Assembly: GCF_000331575.1 (NCBI RefSeq)
Contig: NZ_ANOK01000005.1
Location: forward strand, 186,001-250,000
DNA from: Calidifontibacillus oryziterrae
GTDB taxonomy: Bacteria > Bacillota > Bacilli > Bacillales > Bacillaceae_J
Reading direction: 5' to 3'
Length of the DNA: 64,000 bases
Within the stretch, counting starts at the first letter, position 1, and every line of letters starts with the position of its first letter. A model generated the notes under the pieces. The model was not told where the DNA came from, ran no database searches, and worked only from the letters and a program-made list of their open reading frames with translations. The position numbers were made by a program, and so were the translations under genes. Below, piece after piece: positions 1 through 9,116 of the stretch.

Positions 1-1121
1 GGTGCTCCACCCATAGCAAAGCCGCCAATACCCATTGTCTCTGTAATTGCACTGTCACCTAGGTCACGTGCTGCATCTTCATCCGAAAAGCCTGGAAACA
101 ATAGGCCTTTAACAAATTCTGCAGGTGCTGTGAACCATTCTTTTTCCCCTAGACCACTTATTCTAATACCAAACTCAACACCATTTCGAGCCATTGTTGT
201 AACGACTGTTGAATATGGAACGCCATGACCTGCGTCTAAAGCTGATTTACATGCAGGCATTGATAAGTTTAAGAAATAATGCTCATTTTTCTTAATAAAT
301 GATAGTACTTCATTGAGCTCCTCTTTATTTAAATCTGTTTCCAAGAAATAACCAACAATTTCTCGGTAAAATAAGCTTGTTGCTGCTTTATTACGATTAT
401 GGCATTCATCACCCATATGAAGAGCTTGAGAAATAATTGATTTTAAATCGATTCCATTTGTTTTAACCAATGCCTTTTTTAAAGCTGGTGCAAATGAATC
501 TTTAATCCATTTCAAACGATCAATAACTTCTTCAGAAAAAGCCCCGAATCGTAAAACCTTCCCTAAGCCTTCATTTACTGTACAATATGCTCTATTTCCG
601 TGTACTCTATTCTCGATAATATGAACTGGCATAGATGCTGATACAATCCCAGCCATTGGACCAACAGTCGAGTGCTCATTACATGGTGAAAAATCAATTT
701 CGCCGGATTCAGCTAATTTACGAGCTTCATCTTCATTCGTTGCAAGTCCTTCGAATAAAAGAGCACCAATTACGGCTCCTTGCATTGGGCCGCACATATT
801 TCTCCATTCAACAGGTGGACCAGCATGTAAGATCTTTTTTGGATGCATGCCTGGAATCACGTTTCCTGCCAGGTCAATATCAACTAAGTGAGGATGTGCA
901 TCCTTAATACGTTTAATAGCTTCTAGGTTAGCTTCTTCTACTTTTTCGTTATCTACTAAAAAATCTAATGCTTCAATCAGTTTAATATTCCCACCCGCTG
1001 GTGGCTGCCAATCAACTTGGACTGACTCTACCCTTTGCAGGTCTAAATCTTCCTTAAATTTTGAAGTACCAATATTTATCACCTTTAATGGTTGAGAAAA
1101 TAAACCATCGTATTTACTCAT
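1..1121 (-). CDS. AllG/YlbE-like protein (DUF1116 family), 3' end outside window
   Basis: The frame is open from an ATG at 1121 to the window edge (about 373 residues), so the C-terminus is missing. The N-terminus reads MSKYDGLFSQPLKVINIGTS, followed by VQVDWQPPAGG and VIENRVHGNRAYCTVNEGLG, which I recognise as the YlbE/YahG (DUF1116) family. In Escherichia coli the family member AllG is part of the oxamate carbamoyltransferase AllFGH, which acts in allantoin breakdown; the exact activity here is inferred. The gene starts 12 bp after the NCS2 permease stop and is very likely in the same operon, with a PucR regulator next upstream, which supports a role in purine or ureide catabolism. AllF and AllH partners would be expected beyond the left edge. 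Confidence 0.8.
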   Translation of the reverse strand, partial: MSKYDGLFSQPLKVINIGTSKFKEDLDLQRVESVQVDWQPPAGGNIKLIEALDFLVDNEKVEEANLEAIKRIKDAHPHLVDIDLAGNVIPGMHPKKILHAGPPVEWRNMCGPMQGAVIGALLFEGLATNEDEARKLAESGEIDFSPCNEHSTVGPMAGIVSASMPVHIIENRVHGNRAYCTVNEGLGKVLRFGAFSEEVIDRLKWIKDSFAPALKKALVKTNGIDLKSIISQALHMGDECHNRNKAATSLFYREIVGYFLETDLNKEELNEVLSFIKKNEHYFLNLSMPACKSALDAGHGVPYSTVVTTMARNGVEFGIRISGLGEKEWFTAPAEFVKGLLFPGFSDEDAARDLGDSAITETMGIGGFAMGGA

Positions 1122-1133
1122 TTTCATTGCCCC

Positions 1134-2369
1134 CTATCCTATCAACTGAGTTTCAGCGCTTGTATTTGCACTAGTTAACGCTGTATCGACTATGTTTTGC
1201 CCCCAGTTCCCTACCCAAGGAATGATTGCTAGTATAATTGCCGGAGCATATTTCAGATCAACAGCTTGGAATGCCTGCGAGCCAATAATCAGTCCAATAT
1301 ATATTAAGATCGGTACAATTGCTTCTAACGGAATAATTGTCAATAGCAAGGATATAAGCCCTAACCAAGTCAATAATAGTATCGCTAAACCTGTTGCCCA
1401 TGCATAGCCAAGTCGGGCACCAGCTTCCTTCCAGCCTGGATGACCAATAAATACGGCTGTTGGGAAAGGACTACCAAATAAACTTGCTAGGATTGTCGTT
1501 GATCCATCTGCTAATAAAGCTTGTCTTGTGTTGTAATGGTCACCCGCAACCTCAGCGCTTTCAATGTTGTCAATCGTTTCGAAGAAATTGTAAATCCCTA
1601 ATGGAATCGCTGCGATTAAATAAGGTGCCGCTTCCGAAAAACCATTCATAATTCGTTCAATTGAAAAAGTTGGCAATGAAAACTCGACCTGTTTAGCTGC
1701 TTCTGATACTTCTTTAATGTCCATAAAACCAGTTAACCAGCCAATTATGGTTCCAACTATAATTGCAAACAATCCTACTGGTATATGAAACGGAAATTTA
1801 ATTTTTCCAAACCAGCCTAGAAAAATTATGACTAAGGATATTAAGCCAATGTATGGTAAATCAAATGTTTGCATTGCCGGTGTCATGGCGATGAAAGTTA
1901 ATGACACACCCGCAAGGGAACCTAACATTGCAGCTCTAGGTAATAGTTCTCTTACCTTCGGGCCAATAGCAGCCCCTAAAAGCTCAACGAGTCCTTCAAC
2001 AAATCCCCAGGCCAATCCCGCAAACCATGCTAAATACGGATCACCAGTTTTCCAGTACACCGGACCCATAATTAAAAAGACAATTAAAAACATATGTGGT
2101 ACGCTTGTCCCTGAAGGCAATGCGGTTACCGTATTTCTACCTTCTTTTTTTGCAAGTTGATAAGCCATCCATGTATATATCAGACTGCTAGCAAACATGG
2201 AAAGTCCAACTGCCGGAAGAATTTGTCCATATGCGATGTTAGCTGGCAAACCAATCGAAATATTTAGCAACCCTGCCATTACTAGTATGTTTGTTAAATT
2301 GTTTGTAAATAATCCGAAAAAACCATCAACATCAGCCTTCTGCCAAAACCTTACTTTGGTTTGTGTCAT
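1134..2369 (-). CDS. NCS2-type nucleobase permease
   Basis: This 411-residue protein is strongly hydrophobic, with about 12 predicted membrane segments. It resembles the uracil/xanthine (NCS2) permease superfamily, with a cytoplasmic start (MTQTKVRFWQKADVDGFFG), the pocket-like stretch NTVTALPSGTSVPHMFLI and the later GIYNFFETIDNIESAEVAGD segment. It should move a nucleobase or related ring compound across the cell membrane; the substrate cannot be read from sequence. The start is an ATG with GGGAGG about 6 bp upstream. It precedes the AllG-like gene by 12 bp on the same strand and follows a pucR regulator, a common setting for purine or ureide uptake genes. The family call is firm and the substrate is open. 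Confidence 0.8.
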   Translation of the reverse strand: MTQTKVRFWQKADVDGFFGLFTNNLTNILVMAGLLNISIGLPANIAYGQILPAVGLSMFASSLIYTWMAYQLAKKEGRNTVTALPSGTSVPHMFLIVFLIMGPVYWKTGDPYLAWFAGLAWGFVEGLVELLGAAIGPKVRELLPRAAMLGSLAGVSLTFIAMTPAMQTFDLPYIGLISLVIIFLGWFGKIKFPFHIPVGLFAIIVGTIIGWLTGFMDIKEVSEAAKQVEFSLPTFSIERIMNGFSEAAPYLIAAIPLGIYNFFETIDNIESAEVAGDHYNTRQALLADGSTTILASLFGSPFPTAVFIGHPGWKEAGARLGYAWATGLAILLLTWLGLISLLLTIIPLEAIVPILIYIGLIIGSQAFQAVDLKYAPAIILAIIPWVGNWGQNIVDTALTSANTSAETQLIG

Positions 2370-2480
2370 GGGAAACCTCCCTTAACTGATTCATTTATGT
2401 AACTCAAGAGTTATGTTGCCTATTATGTACCTCCTTCCTTGTACTCAAGCACATAATATCAGCAAAACTTTAATCATTCA

Positions 2481-2509
2481 TTGTTAATAATTCACAAAAC
2501 AATTAACAA
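2481..2509. promoter_or_regulatory. inverted repeat upstream of permease, candidate operator
   Basis: TTGTTAAT and ATTAACAA form perfect 8-bp arms around a 13-bp centre, about 110-140 bp upstream of the permease start. The spacing of arm centres is about two helical turns, as in many dimeric regulator sites. PucR, encoded next door, is the obvious candidate binder, but this is inference. Confidence 0.35.
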
Positions 2510-2549
2510 TTATTCGTTAAGTATTGACCAATAGACTAATTAATGTATT

Positions 2550-2602
2550 AAAAAAGTACAAAAGACGTTGCGCTTCAAGAGAAGATACAACGTCATTTGT
2601 AC
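2550..2602 (-). terminator. intrinsic terminator of pucR
   Basis: Arms GTACAAA..GACGTTG and CAACGTC..TTTGTAC form a long hairpin (2556-2602). On the minus strand it is followed by six T residues. It lies just after the pucR stop, so it should separate pucR from the permease operon. Confidence 0.75.
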
Positions 2603-2618
2603 AAATTATGAACAAGAT

Positions 2619-4259
2619 TTATTTTGTATTTAAATATTGATATAACTGGATGGCTACCGAAATATCGGTTAATTCAAAGCCATCTTCTGTATTTATTCCT
2701 AGCTCTTTTAATTTATTTACACGGTATCGCAGCGTATTGTAGTGGATAAACATATCTTGAGCAGTCTTTTGGATATTCCAATTATTTTTTATTAAAAAAT
2801 CGATTGTTTCAAGCAAATTGGAATCCTTTTTATTATTATACTCAATAATATTCCCGATTTTTTCCTCAACATATCGTTGTAAAAACGCTTCGTCATCTAT
2901 TTGATAAAATAGCTTGTACATACTTAAATCTTCATAAAACTTTACAAACGTAGCTCCTTTGAGAATTTTCTTTTGAATTTTATACGTTAACACCGAGTGC
3001 TCATATGCATCTTTTAACTTGGAAATATTATAAACACTTTCCGACACACCAATAGATAGTTCACCCTTCTGTTTGAAATACGTTATTAACCTTTCCCCTG
3101 CTTTCTTTACCCTTTGCTTCAATCTATTTTCAAATAATACACTGATGAAACAAATAAGAGAATCGTTGTAATAAATTAACTTACAATTTTCTGCGGAAAT
3201 GTCCATTATTTCTGAAACAATTCTTTCAACTAGCCCAGATTCCAATATTTCATAGGAAATTGCACGTTTTTTATCAACATCGTCAATGTTTACTTGAATG
3301 TTTAACAAAGTAACCGGGAAATGGAATTGCCATTTGTATATTTTGGCCTTTTCAATGACCTCTGTTTGGGAATTATATTGGTCGTTAAAAATATCGCGTA
3401 TGAATGCATCTAAATAGTTTCGTTCTTTTTGAACAATTGTTTTCTCTCGTTGAAATACAATTCCAAACAATAACGACGCTTCCTCTAGTGCGGCGATTAT
3501 TGAATCAGATAGACTTTCCTTTTTATTTAGCAAAACTACTACTTGTCCAAATAACTCCTCCTTATTACCATAGATCGGCTGAATATATATATAATCACCT
3601 TCATACATCTTTTCGCCTAATCGAATCTTAAAATTGTTCATTTTTGTTGCATTTTGTTTATGTGGCAAAACTTTAAATGCTGCATCTTTAGTATTAATCG
3701 AGGAATGAATTAACTCGTTTTTATTGTCTAGAAGCACAATTGGATTATTTACTATTTCAGCTAAAGCCTGTACTAAATGTTGTAAATCTGAACCCTTTAG
3801 CAATAACTCCATTAACTGCTGATGCACCTTGTCCCGAAATTCAAGAATCGATGTTTTGATCCCTAATAGCAATTCTAAAATAGTGTTTGTTAATAGTGAT
3901 AAATTCGCATCGCCCGGTAACAAAATTATAGGAATATTATATTCGTTCGCTTGTTCAATCATTAATTCTGGTATTTCATCAATATAGCGCCCCGGTTTAA
4001 TTGCAATCCCCGCAATTTTCCGATCTATCAACCTTGGTATAAAATTATTAATTGCCGCTTCATTATCGGCAATCGGATAAAGTGTCGTCAATAATAAACC
4101 ATTTTCATCTATAAAAGCATAAATATCTGGAACTTCCATAAAAAATACATTATTTACCACACGATTTAGTCCAGAAAGTCCAGCAATGACTTCGACATTA
4201 TTAAATTGCTCAATTGTTAAAATATCATTTACAGTTACTTGCACACTTAATCTCTCCAA
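2619..4259 (-). CDS. pucR: PucR family transcriptional regulator
   Basis: This 546-residue protein has the three-part PucR build. The N-terminal PucR/PurC-like domain (about 1-130) begins VTVNDILTIEQFNNVEVIAGLSGLNR. A middle sensor-like region follows. The C-terminal HTH_30 domain (about 485-535) contains NNWNIQKTAQDMFIHYNTLRYRVNKL in outline. PucR proteins activate purine catabolism genes in Bacillus subtilis. Here the gene is on the same strand as the permease and AllG-like gene, separated by a terminator, and is divergent from upp. That suggests it regulates one or both flanking units. Candidate binding palindromes are at 2481-2509 and 4307-4335. The start is preceded by a weak ribosome binding site (TTGGAGAGA). 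Confidence 0.88.
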   Translation of the reverse strand: MERLSVQVTVNDILTIEQFNNVEVIAGLSGLNRVVNNVFFMEVPDIYAFIDENGLLLTTLYPIADNEAAINNFIPRLIDRKIAGIAIKPGRYIDEIPELMIEQANEYNIPIILLPGDANLSLLTNTILELLLGIKTSILEFRDKVHQQLMELLLKGSDLQHLVQALAEIVNNPIVLLDNKNELIHSSINTKDAAFKVLPHKQNATKMNNFKIRLGEKMYEGDYIYIQPIYGNKEELFGQVVVLLNKKESLSDSIIAALEEASLLFGIVFQREKTIVQKERNYLDAFIRDIFNDQYNSQTEVIEKAKIYKWQFHFPVTLLNIQVNIDDVDKKRAISYEILESGLVERIVSEIMDISAENCKLIYYNDSLICFISVLFENRLKQRVKKAGERLITYFKQKGELSIGVSESVYNISKLKDAYEHSVLTYKIQKKILKGATFVKFYEDLSMYKLFYQIDDEAFLQRYVEEKIGNIIEYNNKKDSNLLETIDFLIKNNWNIQKTAQDMFIHYNTLRYRVNKLKELGINTEDGFELTDISVAIQLYQYLNTK

Positions 4260-4306
4260 ATCAACTTATTTTAAGATTTAAATTATAAAAAGGTTCCATT
4301 TCAACC

Positions 4307-4335
4307 AGGTTAAACCGGATTAACCGGAAAAACCT
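4307..4335. promoter_or_regulatory. 29-bp imperfect palindrome between pucR and upp
   Basis: The order is AGGTT, three bases, CCGG, five bases, CCGG, three bases, AACCT. The outer and inner arms are exact inverted copies and only the A-rich spacers break symmetry. A further AGGTT lies at 4291, and two later copies of AAAACCTTTTA follow at about 4330 and 4400. The site lies in the 266-bp space between divergent pucR and upp, so it could serve as an operator for either or both. Confidence 0.4.
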
Positions 4336-4525
4336 TTTAACAACGTGAAAATAGCTAAATATTAATAACCACTTATAAAAAGACTATATCGAAAAACCTT
4401 TTATAAGTCACTTATAAACATCGAGAAACTATTTTAGCGTAATTTTATTCATCGTTCTGTCTTGATTTATTTATTTTTGTTATGTACACTTTGAAGGAGT
4501 TATGGCAATTAAAGGAGGCAACAGC

Positions 4526-5155
4526 ATGGGAAATGTTTACGTTCTAGATCATCCACTGATTCAACACAAAATGAGCATTATTCGCAACAAAGATACGGGG
4601 CCTAAAGAATTTCGTGAGCTAGTAGACGAAATCTCTACATTAATGGCTTTCGAAATAACAAGAGATTTACCATTAGAAGAAGTTGAGATTGAAACACCTA
4701 TTTGTAAGACTAAGGCTAAAATGTTATCCGGAAAGAAATTAGGAGTCATTCCTATCATGAGAGCCGGTTTAGGCATGATTAACGGGATTTTAAATATGAT
4801 ACCTGTTGCTAAAGTCGGTCATATCGGTCTATATCGAGACCCTGAAACATTAAAGCCCGTGGAATATTATGTGAAATTACCAACGGATATTGAAGAGAGA
4901 GAATTAATAGTCATTGACCCAATGTTAGCAACAGGTGGTTCTGCGTCAGCAGCAATTCAAGCTATCAAGAATAGAGGGGCAAAGCATATTAAATTATTAT
5001 GCCTAATCGCAGTCCCTGAGGGAATTGAAGTCATTCAAAAAGACCATCCTGAAGTAGATATTTATCTAGGGGCTATGGATCCAGGATTAAATGAAAAAAG
5101 TTACATAAAACCAGGTTTTGGTGATGCTGGAGATCGATTGTTTGGCACAAAGTAA
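4526..5155 (+). CDS. upp: uracil phosphoribosyltransferase
   Basis: Upp converts uracil and PRPP into UMP in the cytosol (pyrimidine salvage). The chosen ATG at 4526 has AAAGGAGG eight bases upstream and gives 209 residues, the usual Upp length; a TTG-initiated extension to 4502 has no support. Key segments are [20 protein letters not shown] at the start, PIMRAGLGM in the middle, the PRPP-binding loop [11 protein letters not shown] near residue 130 and the uracil-side [15 protein letters not shown] at the end. In B. subtilis the housekeeping upp sits near glyA and atp genes, so this copy beside a nucleobase permease and pucR may be a second, catabolism-linked copy. That last point is inference. 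Confidence 0.93.
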   Translation: MGNVYVLDHPLIQHKMSIIRNKDTGPKEFRELVDEISTLMAFEITRDLPLEEVEIETPICKTKAKMLSGKKLGVIPIMRAGLGMINGILNMIPVAKVGHIGLYRDPETLKPVEYYVKLPTDIEERELIVIDPMLATGGSASAAIQAIKNRGAKHIKLLCLIAVPEGIEVIQKDHPEVDIYLGAMDPGLNEKSYIKPGFGDAGDRLFGTK

Positions 5156-5281
5156 ATATATTGTAGAATAGGGCGTAACGATAAGCGATTACACGCCACA
5201 AATAATAATTAAAATAAAACTCTAAACACTAGCATAACAATTTAGTTGAACCGCAACGATAAACTAAGCATACTACAAAGA

Positions 5282-5358
5282 AAAGTCGACTTCTTAAAAA
5301 CTGCACCGAATTGTAATTTATACCTACAAATCGGGTTCAGTTTAAGAAGATCGACTTT
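5282..5358. terminator. long imperfect hairpin between convergent upp and HAD genes
   Basis: Two arms of about 28 bases (5282-5309 and 5331-5358) pair over most of their length, sharing AAAGTCGA, CTTCTTAAA and CTG blocks. The element lies just beyond upp and just before the end of the convergent HAD gene, and AT-rich sequence follows on the plus strand. A bidirectional terminator or a small palindromic repeat element would both fit. Confidence 0.45.
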
Positions 5359-5372
5359 ATTAATTATTATAT

Positions 5373-6059
5373 TCAAATTAGAATTTGATAAAGATCCGCT
5401 AACTTTTGGATTTGATAGGTTGGGTTAATATCCGAATCGTTTTGATTCTTATCAGGATTAAACCAACACGTATCTATGCCAGCTAAGTTGCCACCTTTAA
5501 TATCTGCATGTAGTGAATCCCCAATAATCATTGTTTGATCACTTGAAAAGTTCACAATTCTTGTAAAAACATAATCAAAAAATTCCCTTCTCGGTTTTTG
5601 AAAACCAGCATCTTCTGACACAAAAATCCCCTTTAGCAATGGACTTATCCCTGAATCACGTAAACGCTTATGCTGAGTTTTAGATACACCATTCGTGACA
5701 ACATACAGGTCAAAATCATTCTGTAATCTTGTTAATAATTGCAAAGCTCCTTCGACAAGATGATGACCTTGATCCAAGTAAGTACGATACGCACCTTCAA
5801 GAATGACCCCATCTACCTTTTGATTATATTCGCTAAATAAAATCGTAAAACGACTATTAACAACCTCTTCGCGTGTTAGCTTTCCTTCTTCAAACGATTT
5901 CCAGAGTCGTTTATTAAGTTGTTTATAATGTAATTCGATTTCCTGAGTTAAAGTCATATTTTGTTCTTCAAAAAGCTTTCGCAACGCAAAGCTTTCTGTT
6001 GTACCAAAATCCAATAATGTATCATCTGCGTCAAATAATAATGTTTTATACTTTTTCAA
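5373..6059 (-). CDS. YjjG/YfnB-type HAD pyrimidine nucleotidase
   Basis: This is a HAD-superfamily hydrolase of about 228 residues. Motif I is LLFDADDTLLDF near residue 6, motif II is VVTNG near 110, a motif III lysine lies in GFQKP, and motif IV is MIIGDSLHADIKGG. The YjjG subfamily removes phosphate from pyrimidine nucleoside monophosphates, including non-canonical ones, and B. subtilis YfnB is a likely counterpart. I chose the TTG at 6059 because GGAGAG lies seven bases upstream and the family starts directly before KYKTLLFD; the longer ATG frame to 6116 lacks a ribosome site. Its convergent neighbour upp is also a pyrimidine gene, which is a suggestive pairing. Confidence 0.8.
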   Translation of the reverse strand: MKKYKTLLFDADDTLLDFGTTESFALRKLFEEQNMTLTQEIELHYKQLNKRLWKSFEEGKLTREEVVNSRFTILFSEYNQKVDGVILEGAYRTYLDQGHHLVEGALQLLTRLQNDFDLYVVTNGVSKTQHKRLRDSGISPLLKGIFVSEDAGFQKPRREFFDYVFTRIVNFSSDQTMIIGDSLHADIKGGNLAGIDTCWFNPDKNQNDSDINPTYQIQKLADLYQILI

Positions 6060-6199
6060 GATGAATCTCTCCAGTTTTACAACCAAATAGTTACTATATA
6101 ATCCAAGACTAAACATTTATCTAGACATGCAATATTTATTGCATCAAAATACTATCAAATTTTACAATATGTCTTCATTCCTAGTAGGCCTTCTTATTG

Positions 6200-6416
6200 T
6201 TACTTTATCTTCCCAAGCTCGTCAACAAAAGCGGGTCTTCTGTAATAATCTTGCAATAGCTGGCTTATTATAGTTTGTCCATGTTTGTCACCGAAAACTT
6301 TTTGATAGAACCACCAATTCTTTTTCAGTTGATTTATTAATTAAACTTTCTTGATTACATGCAGTTAAAGAGTTTACAAGCATTAAAGATATTACAGTAT
6401 AAAAAATGCTTTTCAT
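6200..6416 (-). pseudogene. small lipoprotein gene with a frameshift
   Basis: An ATG at 6416 with a strong GGGGAGGGAG site opens MKSIFYTVISLMLVNSLTAC, a clear lipoprotein signal with cysteine at 20. The frame stops at 6288 after 42 codons. Shifting frame near 6330 continues sensibly as NWWFYQKVFGDKHGQTIISQ and on to a stop at 6200. The joined product would be about 70 residues. I see a single-base frame break, in an A-rich stretch, so either decay or an assembly error. The function is unknown. Confidence 0.5.
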
Positions 6417-6596
6417 TGTACTCCCTCCCCTTCGGTATTGATAGTTAAATAGTACCATTAGTGGAAATCATTTTCCCTAAATTATCTGAAAATATTATGA
6501 CCTTGTTCTTATTTTTTATTGGTTAAGTATTTACATAGGAACAATTGTCTTTATACTATACAAGGAACATGCATTCTTATTGAGGTGATTTATAAA

Positions 6597-6713
6597 ATGG
6601 ACAAAATATTGTATTGTCGCTTTTCTGGCGGGCAGCGATTAATAAATGTTTTTGATTTTAAAGGCGAACAAATAATTGGATTTTCACTTGATGAACTTGA
6701 AAAAAAGAGTTAA
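6597..6713 (+). CDS. micro-ORF, probably frame-disrupted
   Basis: The ATG at 6597 is preceded by TTGAGGTG at proper distance. It encodes 38 residues (MDKILYCRFSGGQRLINVFD onward) ending ELEKKS. One extra A in the seven-A run near 6700 would extend it as ELEKKELTDELIEYIK before a stop. I do not recognise it. It may be the surviving start of a decayed gene whose later pieces lie in the following 200 bp. Confidence 0.35.
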   Translation: MDKILYCRFSGGQRLINVFDFKGEQIIGFSLDELEKKS

Positions 6714-7168
6714 CGGATGAATTAATAGAATATATCAAATGATTATTGTAATGTTGATATACATGCTTTTGATAAAGTAGACCCATTTGGAATAACGTAA
6801 GTCCGTTCAAACACGCATATAATATACTAGCACCTCCTGGTATGATTAACGTATCAATTAAAGGAAGTACTTTTCATATTCTCAACAAAAACTAACCATT
6901 GTCCCCGTTACATTACATCCCGAAAACAAAAATACTTCTGCTGCTGATCCAGTAGAATCTGGCGATCTATCAAGATTCTGAGATTTTAAATCACTATATG
7001 CCTTAGTCAAAAGTAACGCAAAAAGCACAAATAGTATTCTATTACGTATTTGATTCATAATTAATCAATACTAAAGTTAATAGGTGAATATGAATGTTAA
7101 TCATTCATGGAAGTAATGTTTTTAATGATTGAAAATATGGAGAATAACACATCATGAAATTAAAATAA
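6714..7168. other. intergenic stretch with decayed coding fragments
   Basis: No intact gene is supported here. On the plus strand near 6828-6893 a fragment reads LAPPGMINVSIKGSTFHIL before a stop, out of frame with the micro-ORF before it. On the minus strand an ATG at 7058 opens 58 codons with a hydrophobic start (NRILFVLFALLLTKAYSD), but no ribosome binding site is visible. The stretch looks like gene debris. Confidence 0.35.
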
Positions 7169-7193
7169 AGTCCCCATCGCCATGACAGGGACT
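7169..7193 (-). terminator. intrinsic terminator after the copper-amine-oxidase-domain gene
   Basis: AGTCCC and GGGACT arms enclose a 13-base loop and are followed on the minus strand by TTATTTTAATTT. It lies about 20 bp beyond the stop of the gene at 7215-8564. Confidence 0.7.
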
Positions 7194-7214
7194 ATTTAAG
7201 ATTTTGTAAAATTG

Positions 7215-8564
7215 TTAACTTTTAATTTTGGTTACTTTAATTGGAAATTGAATAAAATAGATATAGTCTTTTGTATATAAAAATGGCACTTTTCCATTAC
7301 CGAGTTTAGTTAGGTCGGTATAGGTTGTAGAACCAACTTTAATCTTCCTTAAGAAATCACCTTCTGATGTAAATTTTTCAAAATATAAGTATCCATTTTG
7401 ATATCCCCTTATTATAGAAATTCCACCTTCTTGCACTGGAAGCTTATAAGTAGCGGTCTTATGTGTATTTGCATCAAAAATTATATATTCATATTCCACG
7501 CCATTGGATAGAACTAAAATATTATCAGACCAAAGAGAGCTTGAATGTAATCCACCATATCCGTGAGGATTTTCTAGTTCAAATAATTCTTCTCTTTGAG
7601 TTCCATCTAAAGATAATTTATAAATTCTAAGATATAACTTATTCTTTTCTCTATCAGGTTCATAACTCCAATAATAAAAACTTCCGTTTGCAATATGAAG
7701 ATCTTTAAAACTTTCATTCTCTTCTAACGTTATAATTGGCTCTATACTCGTACCATCTAAGTCCATCTTATAGAGCTTTTCGCTCTCTTTATAGTTGTTG
7801 CTGTATAAAAAATAGATGTGATTTCCGTCTGTGATTAATTCCGCAAACGTATCTGGAGAAAAGTCAATTTTTTCCTTTACACTGCCATCGTATTTTATCT
7901 TATAGATAAAAGGATGGTATGGAGTTCCGTTATAACCCCCTTCAGATGATTTAAGATATAACCAATCACCAACCTTCAAACCTCTTGGGTCTGTATCATT
8001 ATTTGTAATTCCAAAGTTTATTAGCTTTTGTTTATCTATGTCAAAATATGAATTGTATGAATTTCCGTTTTTTATTTCGTCAAATCTAGCAAAATAGTAC
8101 CAGTTTTTCTTTTCTTTCGTCACACTTTTTACTGGCTCTTCATTTACCTTTATTAAAATTGTTTTTTCTATTGATTCAACAGAAACTGTTCTGTTTTTTT
8201 CGTCCCATTCCACTTTTGCCCCTAATATTTCACTTACAAATCTTACAGGTACCATTACTTTATTATTAATTATTTTAGCTGGTACATCAATAGACCTTTG
8301 TTCGCCGTTAACCGTTGCTGTACTAGAATTTACCTTTATTATGATCTTTGTATCCTCTTTTGTAGCTGTAACAGTATTAGAACTACTATCCCAAACAACT
8401 TGGGCGTTCAAATTTTCAAAGATACTTCTTAACGGTAGCATTGTCTTTCCTTCAATTAACATTGCTCCATCAAGACTTATTGCATCACCATCCTTTGCCA
8501 TTACATTTGATGTTCCAAACACAGCAACTAATAAAATCATACATAATAACAAATATTTTTTCAT
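7215..8564 (-). CDS. secreted protein with copper amine oxidase N-terminal domain and propeller-like C-terminal region
   Basis: This 449-residue protein starts with a signal peptide (MKKYLLLCMILLVAVFGTSN..MAKD). Residues about 30-130 hold two copies of the copper amine oxidase N-terminal repeat, recognisable by GKTMLPLRSIFENLNAQVVW and NKVMVPVRFVSEILGAKVEW. Despite the name this domain is not an enzyme and is common in exported Firmicutes proteins. From about residue 155 the sequence has repeating YLY/YFxxxD strands like DUF5050 propeller proteins (KLYKMDLDGTS, YKLSLDGTQ). It should act outside the membrane, perhaps at the wall; the function is unknown. It stands alone with its own terminator at 7169-7193 and a possible operator at 8653-8688. 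Confidence 0.8.
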   Translation of the reverse strand: MKKYLLLCMILLVAVFGTSNVMAKDGDAISLDGAMLIEGKTMLPLRSIFENLNAQVVWDSSSNTVTATKEDTKIIIKVNSSTATVNGEQRSIDVPAKIINNKVMVPVRFVSEILGAKVEWDEKNRTVSVESIEKTILIKVNEEPVKSVTKEKKNWYYFARFDEIKNGNSYNSYFDIDKQKLINFGITNNDTDPRGLKVGDWLYLKSSEGGYNGTPYHPFIYKIKYDGSVKEKIDFSPDTFAELITDGNHIYFLYSNNYKESEKLYKMDLDGTSIEPIITLEENESFKDLHIANGSFYYWSYEPDREKNKLYLRIYKLSLDGTQREELFELENPHGYGGLHSSSLWSDNILVLSNGVEYEYIIFDANTHKTATYKLPVQEGGISIIRGYQNGYLYFEKFTSEGDFLRKIKVGSTTYTDLTKLGNGKVPFLYTKDYIYFIQFPIKVTKIKS

Positions 8565-8652
8565 ATTAGCCCCCTGATATTTAGGTTATAGTAATATTTT
8601 ACAATATTACAAGTTAGTTGAATAGAATATACGGCATTTTCCGATTTTTTTG

Positions 8653-8688
8653 CAGTAACGTTACTGAACAATAGCCCCATATTGTTCA
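8653..8688. promoter_or_regulatory. two fused perfect palindromes, candidate operator
   Basis: CAGTAACGTTACTG is a perfect 14-bp palindrome. Overlapping its last two bases begins TGAACAATA, six bases, TATTGTTCA, a perfect 9-bp-arm inverted repeat. Both lie about 90-125 bp upstream of the secreted-protein gene on the minus strand. No T-tract follows, so an operator is more likely than a terminator. Confidence 0.4.
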
Positions 8689-9116
8689 ATATTCTAAACT
8701 AATCTGATTCAATTAACTTACACTGTCATTGATGTAAGAGCAATTGTATAAATATTAGTATCTATACAGTTATTCGTTGAATTATAATTCAGTAAATTTA
8801 ATAAACATACCGCCAAAATATACATCAATTATTTGCCAGAAACAATCATACTTGAGTAGGTGTGCCTATTTGGCATTATTTATGGCAGACCTGCGGTTGT
8901 TCCTCAACACGGGCAAAAGTTAAGTCAATGGTGGCGGACAATAGTATTCGCTCTTATTATGGCAGAACAATAGTAGTGGATTTCCTTTCCGCAGTTATTT
9001 GATCAAACATCTGCATTCAGTGGCTCAAAACAGCGCACTGCTGGCTCAAACTGTCCGCAATACTCATATCAAAGGTATAAGGGATTATATTGATATTGAT
9101 AAAGGATATTTTGATT

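Noticed and set aside
2380-2470. Purine riboswitch before the permease
   Set aside because: A small TAACTC/GAGTTA hairpin exists, but the conserved three-way junction words of purine riboswitches are not seen.
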